From an uncultured Bacilli bacterium (lineage in GTDB: Bacteria > Bacillota_I > Bacilli_A > RF39 > UBA660), in assembly GCA_934140355.1 (NCBI GenBank), contig CAKPBH010000009.1, positions 1 to 42,252 on the forward strand: 42,252 nt of DNA. The letters run 5' to 3'. Shown here in pieces: positions 25,597 to 32,865 of the stretch (its first letter is position 1; every line of letters starts with the position of its first letter). The notes beneath the pieces are model-generated. The model did no database searches. It was given only the letters and a program-made list of their open reading frames with translations, and was not told the origin of the DNA. Position numbers and translations under genes: made by a program.

Positions 25597-25977
25597 ATGG
25601 AAAGAAAAGAATTTGTATGTGACTGCAATATTATTCATCAAAGTGCGGTTGATATCGCTTTAAAAAATAAACCAAAAGAAAAAGAATTAGAAAATTTAAC
25701 AGTACTTTTTAAAATATTAGGAGATAGTACAAGAACAAAAATTTTATGGATATTAGATCATCATGAGATGTGTGTTTGTGATATTGCAAATGTTTTAAAT
25801 ATGACAAAATCATCAATTTCTCATCAATTAGCCATCTTAAGAGAATCAGGAATTGTTCGATTTAGAAGAAGTGGTAAAGAAGTTTATTATACCCTAGATG
25901 ATGAGCATATTAGTCACTTATACGAAATTGGCCTCGAGCATATTCATCATAAAATGAAAGGAGAAGATTATGCGTAA
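25597..25977 (+). CDS. cadC: ArsR/SmtB-family metal-sensing repressor (CadC type)
   Basis: 126 residues. Winged-helix repressor released from DNA by thiophilic metals. The alpha3N-type site is visible: C8 and C10 in the N-terminal arm (VCDC) and C59 and C61 in EMCVCDI, matching the ELCVCDL signature of Cd/Pb/Zn sensors. The recognition helix MTKSSISHQLAILRESGIV follows. A His-rich tail (HIHHK) could form a second site. An AAGGAGG site precedes the ATG. Overlaps cadA by eight bases. Confidence 0.92.
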   Translation: MERKEFVCDCNIIHQSAVDIALKNKPKEKELENLTVLFKILGDSTRTKILWILDHHEMCVCDIANVLNMTKSSISHQLAILRESGIVRFRRSGKEVYYTLDDEHISHLYEIGLEHIHHKMKGEDYA

Positions 25978-28012
25978 ATATCAATACCGTATTAATAATC
26001 TAGATTGTGCCGATTGCGCTAGAGAAGTAGAAGAAGCGTTAAACAAAAATGATAACTTTAATCATGCTATTGTCAATTTTAATACTTGCAAAATTTCTTA
26101 CGAATCAGAAGAAAACTACAGCATCGAAGAATTAAATGAGCTCATTCAAAAAGTAGAGCCAGAGGCTTATATTACAGAAACTGAAGAAGATAGTAATAAG
26201 AAAGAATTTCATCTTTCAAACCTTATCATAGGCTTATCTATCGGATTAATTGGCTATTTTATGCCATTTTCTAAAATAATAAAATGGGTTTTTTACCTCG
26301 TTTCTTATATCATTTTATTATATCGAACTAGTATAAATGCCCTAAAATTATTACGAAAAGGAAATGGAATAAATGAAAATGTCTTAATGACAATATCTTG
26401 TATTGGTGCTCTTTGTATCGGAGAAGTATTAGAAGGAATGATGGTCATTTCTTTATATACAATTGGAAAAATATTAGAAGAAAAAGCGATCAATAATTCT
26501 AGAAATTCAATTAAAAATTTATTAAACATAAAAGAAGATTATGTAAACAGGAAAACGAAAGAAGAAATCGAAAAAATCCCCGTTGAAGAAGTAAAAATAA
26601 ATGATATTTTAATTGTCAAGAAAGGCGAAAAAATCCCCGTTGATGGAATCGTTATCAAAGGAGAAAGTAAATTAGATACCTCAGCCTTAACCGGAGAAAG
26701 TGAAGAAGTATCTATCAAAAAAGGAACAGAAGTTTTATCTGGAAGTATTAACTTAGGAGATATCATTGAAATGAAAGCAACAGCATTATTTTCAGATTCC
26801 ACAGTATCTAAGATTCTAAACTTATTAGAAAGTGCTACGGATAAGAAAACAAAAACAGAAACATTAGTTTCTAAAATTAGTAGAATTTATACACCATTTG
26901 TTATTATTACCGCAGTACTAGTAATGATTTTTCTACCCCTTATCTTCCATATTCCCGTAACAGAGGGAATTTACAGAGGACTTACTTTCTTAGTTATTTC
27001 TTGTCCTTGTGCGATTGCAATTTCTGTACCTCTATCTTATTTTACCGGAATAGGAGTTGCTAGTAAGAAAGGAATTTTAATTAAAGGAAGCAATTATTTA
27101 GATAATTTAAGTAATGCAAGTCGTATTATTTTTGATAAGACAGGAACACTAACCAACGGTGCATTTAAGGTATCTTCAATTGAGATTATGGATAAGTTTA
27201 GAAATAAGTATTCTTATGATGAAATTGTTGATATTTTAAGAAAAGGGGAATCATTTTCAAACCACCCAATAGCAAAATCAATCATGAATTTAAAAGAAGA
27301 AAAAGTAGAGAACAAGGATGTTTTAGATTTTAAAGAAAATGTTGGAAAAGGAATTGAATTTACTTTAGAGGGTAAAAAAATATTTATTGGCAATAAAAAA
27401 CTTTGTCATTGTAAAGAAGAAGCAATGCTTCATTTAAATATTGATGGAGAACATGTAGCGTCCGTTACGATTGACGATGGAATTAAAGAAAGTGCCAAAG
27501 CTGTCATCCAAAAATTAAAATCTTATGGTATCAAAACTTATATGTTTACGGGAGATAAAAAAGATATATCAGAAGAAATTGGAAAAAAACTTGCCCTTGA
27601 TGAAGTTTATACTGAAATGCTTCCAACCGACAAATTCGAACAATTTGAACGAGTTAGTGAAAGTGGTGAGATTACAATTTTTGTAGGGGATGGAATAAAT
27701 GATGCTCCCGTTTTAAAAAGAGCTGATATTGGAATTTCAATGGGAGGCGTTGGCAGTGATTCGGCAATAGAAGCCAGTGATGTTGTCCTAATGAAAGATG
27801 ACTTAACCAAAATTCCACTTGCTATTGATATTTCAAAATACACAAAAAAAATTATTCAAGAAAACTTAATCTTTGCTCTTCTTATCAAAGCAATTATCTT
27901 ACTTCTTAGTGTGTTTGGCCTTGCCAATATGTGGATGGCAGTATTCGCGGATACTGGTGTTACTTTGCTTACCGTAATTAATACACTAAGAATGATGAAA
28001 AAATATCAATAA
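25970..28012 (+). CDS. cadA: P1B-type metal-exporting ATPase (Cd/Zn/Pb)
   Basis: 680 residues, membrane. An N-terminal metal-binding domain has C13xxC16 (LDCADC). The core motifs are TGE in the actuator domain, CPC (345-347) in the transport helix, and DKTGTLT with phosphorylated D389, followed by the HP locus (SNHPIAKS) and GDGINDAP. The CADC and CPC variants and the CadC partner indicate Cd/Zn/Pb rather than copper. Translation is coupled to cadC by overlap. The pair is a self-contained metal-resistance operon. Confidence 0.95.
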   Translation: MRKYQYRINNLDCADCAREVEEALNKNDNFNHAIVNFNTCKISYESEENYSIEELNELIQKVEPEAYITETEEDSNKKEFHLSNLIIGLSIGLIGYFMPFSKIIKWVFYLVSYIILLYRTSINALKLLRKGNGINENVLMTISCIGALCIGEVLEGMMVISLYTIGKILEEKAINNSRNSIKNLLNIKEDYVNRKTKEEIEKIPVEEVKINDILIVKKGEKIPVDGIVIKGESKLDTSALTGESEEVSIKKGTEVLSGSINLGDIIEMKATALFSDSTVSKILNLLESATDKKTKTETLVSKISRIYTPFVIITAVLVMIFLPLIFHIPVTEGIYRGLTFLVISCPCAIAISVPLSYFTGIGVASKKGILIKGSNYLDNLSNASRIIFDKTGTLTNGAFKVSSIEIMDKFRNKYSYDEIVDILRKGESFSNHPIAKSIMNLKEEKVENKDVLDFKENVGKGIEFTLEGKKIFIGNKKLCHCKEEAMLHLNIDGEHVASVTIDDGIKESAKAVIQKLKSYGIKTYMFTGDKKDISEEIGKKLALDEVYTEMLPTDKFEQFERVSESGEITIFVGDGINDAPVLKRADIGISMGGVGSDSAIEASDVVLMKDDLTKIPLAIDISKYTKKIIQENLIFALLIKAIILLLSVFGLANMWMAVFADTGVTLLTVINTLRMMKKYQ

Positions 28013-28021
28013 TATAAAATT

Positions 28022-28094
28022 AAAATACTTAAAAATTTCTTTTCTCTAAGTTAGATAAACTTTATTGTGATTAGACTTTTGAAGTATTTTTTTG
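28022..28094 (+). terminator. Possible long-loop terminator after cadA
   Basis: AAAATACTT (28022-28030) is complementary to AAGTATTTT (28082-28090), which continues in T residues; the loop has an internal AAGTTagatAAACTT hairpin. Confidence 0.5.
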
Positions 28095-28128
28095 TTGAAA
28101 AATTGTTAAAATTTAAATAAAAATATTG

Positions 28129-28134
28129 TATAAT
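28129..28134 (+). promoter_or_regulatory. -10 of the frameshifted gene
   Basis: TATAAT with a weak TTGTTA 19 nt upstream (28104-28109). Leader of about 120 nt. Confidence 0.5.
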
Positions 28135-28190
28135 AAACAAAAAGAGAGATGATGATTCGTCAAATTTTAGAGAAGTTTTGCAAAGTTAAT

Positions 28191-28210
28191 AACTGCAAAC
28201 AACTGCAAAC
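28191..28210 (+). repeat. Tandem 10-bp repeat in leader
   Basis: AACTGCAAAC occurs twice head to tail in the leader of the frameshifted gene; a related TTGCAAAG lies just upstream. Confidence 0.8.
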
Positions 28211-28255
28211 AAAAATATTTTGAATATGATATATAATTAGATTGGAGGATATATG

Positions 28256-28829
28256 ATGAAATTAAATAATATGAATCAAAAAAAAGTTACTTTATGCAGT
28301 TAAAGGAATAAATGGTTGTTGTATTAATCCATTGGATGAGTGGTTTAAATGGTTACTTTATCATGAAAAGAAAAATTTTTCTGGTAAAAGAATTGAAGAA
28401 ATGTCTTTAGAGGAGATACAGGAATATAAGAAAAGTTTAGAGCAAACTAAAATGGCGGAGTTATTTTTTAAATATGGGAAAAAAGAATGTACAGAATCAG
28501 AACATGATTTGGTGTATCATTATATGATGAATCATTCTGTTGAAGAGTTGATGGCAAGTAAAATGAATGAACAAGAATTAAGTCAAGCAAAGATACTTTT
28601 AGTTGAATTAAAAAACTTACCTCTATTAGAAATTAAAAATTATATTCACGAAAAAAATTCAGAGTATAGTAGTTTATCTAAAATAGATGCTTATGTTCTT
28701 CATTACATTAGTATCTTTAATTATAATAGAGCATCAACTGAAGCAACTCAGAAAATCATTAAACAAAATAAAGAAAAAGAACTTAAATTAAGAAAAAGAT
28801 TGCACGAAGATTATGGCTATTTTTCTTAA
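28256..28829 (+). CDS. Uncharacterised protein, paralogue of 11438-12034, interrupted at an A8 tract
   Basis: The only well-placed ribosome binding site (GGAGG, 28244-28248) precedes the ATG at 28256, but that frame stops after 15 codons. Removing one A from the A8 run (28278-28285) joins it to the long downstream frame, giving about 190 residues, close to the 198 of the paralogue. Without the shift, translation would need the TTG at 28332, which has no binding site. Shared features with the 11.4 kb protein are WFKWL, FKYG, SKMNEQEL and LSKIDAYVLHYI. It may be a pseudogene, a phase-variable gene, or a gene needing slippage; a sequencing error in the homopolymer is also possible. Confidence 0.65.
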
Positions 28830-28934
28830 AAACAGATTTATTTTATTGATTTAAGTTAAGATACCTCAGAAAAATATTCTTAAGTATTTTTTTATGACAA
28901 AATTAGTAAAAAAGATAAGTTATATTTATCTTAA

Positions 28935-28967
28935 TTTAATGTTCATTTAAGGTTTAATGCTTAGAAT
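28935..28967 (+). promoter_or_regulatory. Response-regulator box and -10 of the beta-helix gene
   Basis: TTTAAT-GTTCA-TTTAAG (28935-28951), exactly 10 nt, then TAGAAT (28962-28967). Transcription would start near 28974, which excludes the upstream ATG at 28957 and supports the ATG at 28987. Confidence 0.72.
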
Positions 28968-28986
28968 GAATATCGGAGGGATAAAT

Positions 28987-30813
28987 ATGTCAAGAAAAAC
29001 AAAGAATGTTATTATGATATTACTGCTAATTATTTTAGTAGGGACAAGTAGTTTAACAGTTTACTTTGCATCAAAAGAAAATACTATTTCATCGACTATG
29101 CAAGGAGAAAATAATGTTCCACCTAGTATGCCTAGTGGTGAAGGAGGACAACCAGGAAATAATAATTCTTCTAATTCACAAAGCAATAATGAAAGTTCTG
29201 GTGAAGAGAATAATCAAACACAACCAGATATGAATGGTCAAAATGATACTAATTCTAATCCTAATGAAAATAATACGCCACCAAGTAAGCCAGAAGGCAA
29301 TAATAATATAGGGATGAATCCTGGTCAAAATATGGGAGAAAATCAATCTTCTCATTTATCTATTCTTTATTTAGGATTATTTACTATTCAAAGTTTAGGA
29401 ATTGCTTTTATTGTTATTTATTTGATTATGTCTCATTGGCATAAAAAAAGCAGGAAAGAAACGTTTTCTTCTTCAGATAAAATGATTATTTATGGATTAA
29501 GTATCATTCTAGTAACGGGGTCTTTAACTTTTTTCGATAATGCGATTACCACTACTTTTGCAAATCGTAATGGAAACCAGAATACGTTTCTTAATGGTGG
29601 AGAAAATACAAATAGTAATGTAACTTATTCTGGAGTAAAAGAAATTACAGAAGATACAACTCTTGAAAGTGGAGAATATACCTCTAGTAAGAAAGATGAA
29701 AATGCTATTTTGGTAAGTGGGAATGTTGAAACAACGTTAAAAAATATTACGGTAGATAAAACTGGGGACTCTGATGGTGGAGATAATACAAGTTTTTATG
29801 GCACAAATTCTGCCATTTTAGCAACGGGAGGTGCTAATTTAACTTTAGATAATTTAAATATTACCACATCTGCAACAGGAGCGAATGGTGTCTTTAGTTA
29901 TGGAGGAAGTGCTAGTACAAACAATACTTCTAAAGATGGAACTACTATAAATATTAGTAACTCTAAAATTACGACGACCAAGGATAACTCTGGAGGAATT
30001 ATGACAACTGGTGGAGGAGTAATGAACGCTAAAAATTTAGAGATTAATACTAGTGGAACTTCTAGTGCAGCCATTCGAACGGATAGAGGAGGCGGCACCG
30101 TTACCGTAGATCAGGGAGTTTATACAACAACAGGCCAAGGTTCTCCTACTATTTATTCTACTGCAGATGTTACGGTAAAAAATGCTAGCTTAAAAGCAAC
30201 GGCGTCAGAAGGTGTTGTCATTGAAGGAAAAAACTCTGTTACTCTAGACAATGTCACTTTAGAGGATACGAACAATAAACTAAACGGAAAATCAACTACT
30301 TATAAAAATATCTTTCTTTATCAGTCGATGAGTGGGGATGCTGATACAGGAGTTGCTACATTTCAATCAAGTAATAGTACAATTACCACTCATAAGGGAG
30401 ATACTTTATATGTAACCAATACAAAAGCAAGTATTACTTTAGAAAATAATACGATAGTAAATGATGATACGACAGGAAATTTCTTAAGAATCCAAAAAGA
30501 TTCATGGGGAAATACTGGGGCTAATGGAGGAGAAGTTACATTAACTTTAAAAAGCCAAAAAGTAGAAGGAAATATTGTTGTAGATTCTATCTCAACCTTA
30601 GATTTTTCTCTAGAAAATACTTCTTCTTATGAAGGGGTAATCAATGCAGACAATAGTGCTAAAGAACTCACTTTAACCCTAGATAAAACTTCTAAAATTA
30701 AATTAACTGGAAATAGTTATGTCACTTCTCTTAATAATGAAGATACTACAAATAGTAATATTGATTTTAATGGTTACACTTTATATGTAAATGGAGAAGC
30801 GATAAACAAATAA
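28987..30813 (+). CDS. Large beta-helix/carbohydrate-binding-like membrane protein
   Basis: 608 residues from the ATG at 28987 (GGAGGG site, 6-nt spacing). A signal-anchor helix (about 7-29) is followed by an Asn/Gly/Pro/Glu-rich low-complexity stretch (about 40-122) with MPSGEGGQPGNNN. Two more membrane helices (about 126-149 and 166-187) follow. The rest (about 215-600) is a Thr/Ser/Asn-rich series of short beta repeats (LxxxNxxIxT... patterns), typical of a right-handed beta-helix exposed outside the cell. Such proteins often occur near CotH and MacB-type genes in Bacillota. The MPxGEG element resembles the insert of the permease at 17.7 kb, and the promoter box is shared. Exact function unknown. 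Confidence 0.78.
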   Translation: MSRKTKNVIMILLLIILVGTSSLTVYFASKENTISSTMQGENNVPPSMPSGEGGQPGNNNSSNSQSNNESSGEENNQTQPDMNGQNDTNSNPNENNTPPSKPEGNNNIGMNPGQNMGENQSSHLSILYLGLFTIQSLGIAFIVIYLIMSHWHKKSRKETFSSSDKMIIYGLSIILVTGSLTFFDNAITTTFANRNGNQNTFLNGGENTNSNVTYSGVKEITEDTTLESGEYTSSKKDENAILVSGNVETTLKNITVDKTGDSDGGDNTSFYGTNSAILATGGANLTLDNLNITTSATGANGVFSYGGSASTNNTSKDGTTINISNSKITTTKDNSGGIMTTGGGVMNAKNLEINTSGTSSAAIRTDRGGGTVTVDQGVYTTTGQGSPTIYSTADVTVKNASLKATASEGVVIEGKNSVTLDNVTLEDTNNKLNGKSTTYKNIFLYQSMSGDADTGVATFQSSNSTITTHKGDTLYVTNTKASITLENNTIVNDDTTGNFLRIQKDSWGNTGANGGEVTLTLKSQKVEGNIVVDSISTLDFSLENTSSYEGVINADNSAKELTLTLDKTSKIKLTGNSYVTSLNNEDTTNSNIDFNGYTLYVNGEAINK

Positions 30814-30843
30814 AAAGCAAAAAATAGAAAATTTGCTTTTTTT
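30812..30843 (+). terminator. Terminator after the beta-helix gene
   Basis: AAAAAGCAAA (30812-30821) pairs with TTTGCTTTTT (30832-30841), T run to 30843. Confidence 0.85.
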
Positions 30844-30845
30844 CA

Positions 30846-30854
30846 TGATATAAT
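30846..30854 (+). promoter_or_regulatory. Extended -10 promoter of the ASCH gene
   Basis: TG-A-TATAAT; the -35 position lies within the preceding terminator. Confidence 0.6.
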
Positions 30855-30879
30855 TAAGACATGAAAGTGAGGACGGGAA

Positions 30880-31266
30880 ATGAAAGTCTTATCTATAAAA
30901 GAGCCATTCGCTACCTTAATTAAAGATGGGGTAAAAATATATGAAACAAGAAGTTGGAAAACCAATTACCGAGGAGAAATTTATATTCATGCCAGTAAAA
31001 CAATGAGTAAGTCCAATAATGTAGAAAAGGCGATGCCTTATTTAAAAAGTGAATTAAAGCCAGGTTATATTTTATGCAAATGTAATTTAGTGGACTGTAT
31101 TTATATGACAGAAGAATTCAATCAAAAAATTAAAAACGAGACCAATGAGAGTGATTACGGTCGCTACGAAGTAGGAAGATATGCTTGGAAATTAGAATTA
31201 GTTGAAGTATTAAAAGAACCAATCCCCGCTAAAGGAAAGCTAGGAATATGGAACTATGAAGAATAA
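30880..31266 (+). CDS. ASCH domain protein
   Basis: 128 residues. The PUA-like ASCH fold is recognisable from LSIKEPFATLIKDGVKIYETRSWKT at the N-terminus (the conserved Lys and E-x-R-x-W positions), YRGEIYIHASK, and a late YAWKLELVEVL strand. ASCH proteins bind RNA or modified nucleosides, and some have amidohydrolase activity on N4-acetylcytidine. The exact role here is unknown. Its 3' end overlaps the VanZ gene by eleven bases, so the two are co-translated. Confidence 0.88.
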   Translation: MKVLSIKEPFATLIKDGVKIYETRSWKTNYRGEIYIHASKTMSKSNNVEKAMPYLKSELKPGYILCKCNLVDCIYMTEEFNQKIKNETNESDYGRYEVGRYAWKLELVEVLKEPIPAKGKLGIWNYEE

Positions 31267-31732
31267 AAATAATTTATTAAACCAAATGGTAAAAATTTCA
31301 TTTATTTTATATCTTTTTCTTCTTACTTGGATTATTGTCTTTAAATTTAGATTAGATATTACAGGCTTAAGGTATCTTCGAGCAATTAATTTTATTCCCT
31401 TTAAAGAAAATGAATTAAAAGAAATACTTATTAATATCTTTCTTTTTATTCCTTATGGAATGTATCTCGGAGAACTTACCGAAAAGAAATCTTTAACCAT
31501 AGGAATGATTATCTTAACTTCATTTATCTTTGAATTACTACAATATATTCTTCATATTGGTATATCTGACATTACCGATGTGATGATGAATACTTTAGGA
31601 GGAATAATTGGTATTTTATTTATCTCTATTCTAAGGCACAAAATAGGTAATAGTAAAGTTTTCAATCATTCAATAAAATACTTATTAAGTATTATCCCTT
31701 TCTTAATGGTTTTTCTATTATTGTTACTTTAA
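31256..31732 (+). CDS. VanZ-family membrane protein
   Basis: 158 residues with four to five membrane helices. The VanZ signature is clear: INFIPFKE, NIFLFIPYGMYLG, FELLQYILHIGISDITDVMMNTLGG. VanZ of Enterococcus gives low-level teicoplanin resistance, but most chromosomal members are uncharacterised. Start within the end of the ASCH gene. Confidence 0.9.
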   Translation: MKNKNNLLNQMVKISFILYLFLLTWIIVFKFRLDITGLRYLRAINFIPFKENELKEILINIFLFIPYGMYLGELTEKKSLTIGMIILTSFIFELLQYILHIGISDITDVMMNTLGGIIGILFISILRHKIGNSKVFNHSIKYLLSIIPFLMVFLLLLL

Positions 31733-31798
31733 CAAATAATTAACTAAACGTTGATGAAATAAAAAAGATATAGTATAAAAAAAGTAAGGAGAAAATTG

Positions 31799-32551
31799 AT
31801 GAGTGAATTAATAAATATTTTATTTAGAAGTTACTTAACCAATCCATTCATTATTTTTATTTTGATATTTGGAATAATTTTTATTTTTTTTAAAGCACAA
31901 ATTATAGGATGGTTTGGGGAATATTGGACAAAAAAGGCATTAAAAAAATTACCACAGAATCGTTATAAAATTATAAATGATGTTTGGATAAGAACAAATG
32001 ACACCACACATCAGATTGATCATGTTGTCATCTCACCATATGGTATATTTTGCATAGAAACTAAACAATACCATGGATTTATAACTGGAGGAAAATATGA
32101 TAAGTACTGGGTTCGTCATTTAGGGAAAAAGAAATATTATTATACCAATCCAATCAGACAAAATTATGGCCATGTAAAATCTTTAGCAGAATTATTAAAT
32201 TTACCTGAAGAAAAAATATATAATGTTGTTTGCATTCCCAGTGAAGTCACTTTAAAAATTCAACAGGATGGAGAAGTTGTTGGGGATAAGAGTATCGTAA
32301 AAAAAATCTTATCTTATCAAGAAGTTGTTATTAATAATGTTGATGAAATAGTAGCAATAATCACGAAAAATAATATAACGGATAAAAAAGTAAAAAGAAA
32401 CCATATCAAAAACATCAGAAAAAATATATTAGATAAAGATCGTAATAAGTGTCCAAAATGTGGTGGACAGTTAGTAAAAAGAGTTGGAAAATACGGGAAT
32501 TTTATTGGATGTTCTAATTATCCAAGATGTAAATATACAATACATAAATAA
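31799..32551 (+). CDS. NERD-domain protein with topoisomerase-type zinc finger
   Basis: 250 residues from the ATG at 31799 (AAGGAG site). One membrane helix (about 13-31), then a NERD (nuclease-related) domain with QIDHVVISPYGIFCIETKQ, which contains the D...ExK core of restriction-like nucleases. The C-terminus (about 217-250) is a four-cysteine zinc ribbon of the topoisomerase I C-terminal type (CPKCGG...GNFIGCSNYPRCKYT). Probably binds or processes nucleic acid at the membrane; the activity is not proven for the family. Confidence 0.88.
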   Translation: MSELINILFRSYLTNPFIIFILIFGIIFIFFKAQIIGWFGEYWTKKALKKLPQNRYKIINDVWIRTNDTTHQIDHVVISPYGIFCIETKQYHGFITGGKYDKYWVRHLGKKKYYYTNPIRQNYGHVKSLAELLNLPEEKIYNVVCIPSEVTLKIQQDGEVVGDKSIVKKILSYQEVVINNVDEIVAIITKNNITDKKVKRNHIKNIRKNILDKDRNKCPKCGGQLVKRVGKYGNFIGCSNYPRCKYTIHK

Positions 32552-32575
32552 TTTAATTTGTTAGTATTAATATAA

Positions 32576-32607
32576 AAAATTTTCTAGATAACTAGATAAT
32601 TTTTTTT
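32576..32607 (+). terminator. Terminator after the NERD gene
   Basis: 12-bp stem with one mismatch (32576-32587 with 32592-32603) and T run to 32607. The remaining gap to 32805 is AT-rich with AAGTATTTT at 32665-32673 and no gene. Confidence 0.75.
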
Positions 32608-32805
32608 GTTAATTGTTTTTTTCTTGTTTTATAATTTTCTTTTTCTAAAAGAAAGTACTTCAAAAGTATTTTTCTATAAATTTAAAGTAATTTATTTATA
32701 CATTTTAAAACAAGTGTTGAATAACGAATTAATTACTATTTTTATTTGATATTCCTCTAAATATGAGAATTTATTTGATTTTTAACAAGTATAAAAATTT
32801 GTTTA

Positions 32806-32834
32806 TTGTAGAAAATAATAAAAATGATTATAAT
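32806..32834 (+). promoter_or_regulatory. Promoter of oleate hydratase gene
   Basis: TTGTAG (32806-32811), 17-nt spacer, TATAAT (32829-32834). Confidence 0.75.
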
Positions 32835-32865
32835 GAATTTTGTTAATCATAAAGGAGGGATAAAT

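Noticed and set aside
28191..28210. Start of a CRISPR array or iteron origin
   Set aside because: Only two head-to-tail 10-bp copies without spacers, no cas or replication genes nearby.
28957..28986. Longer start for the beta-helix protein
   Set aside because: The ATG at 28957 lies upstream of the -10 box at 28962-28967; the ATG at 28987 follows GGAGGG.
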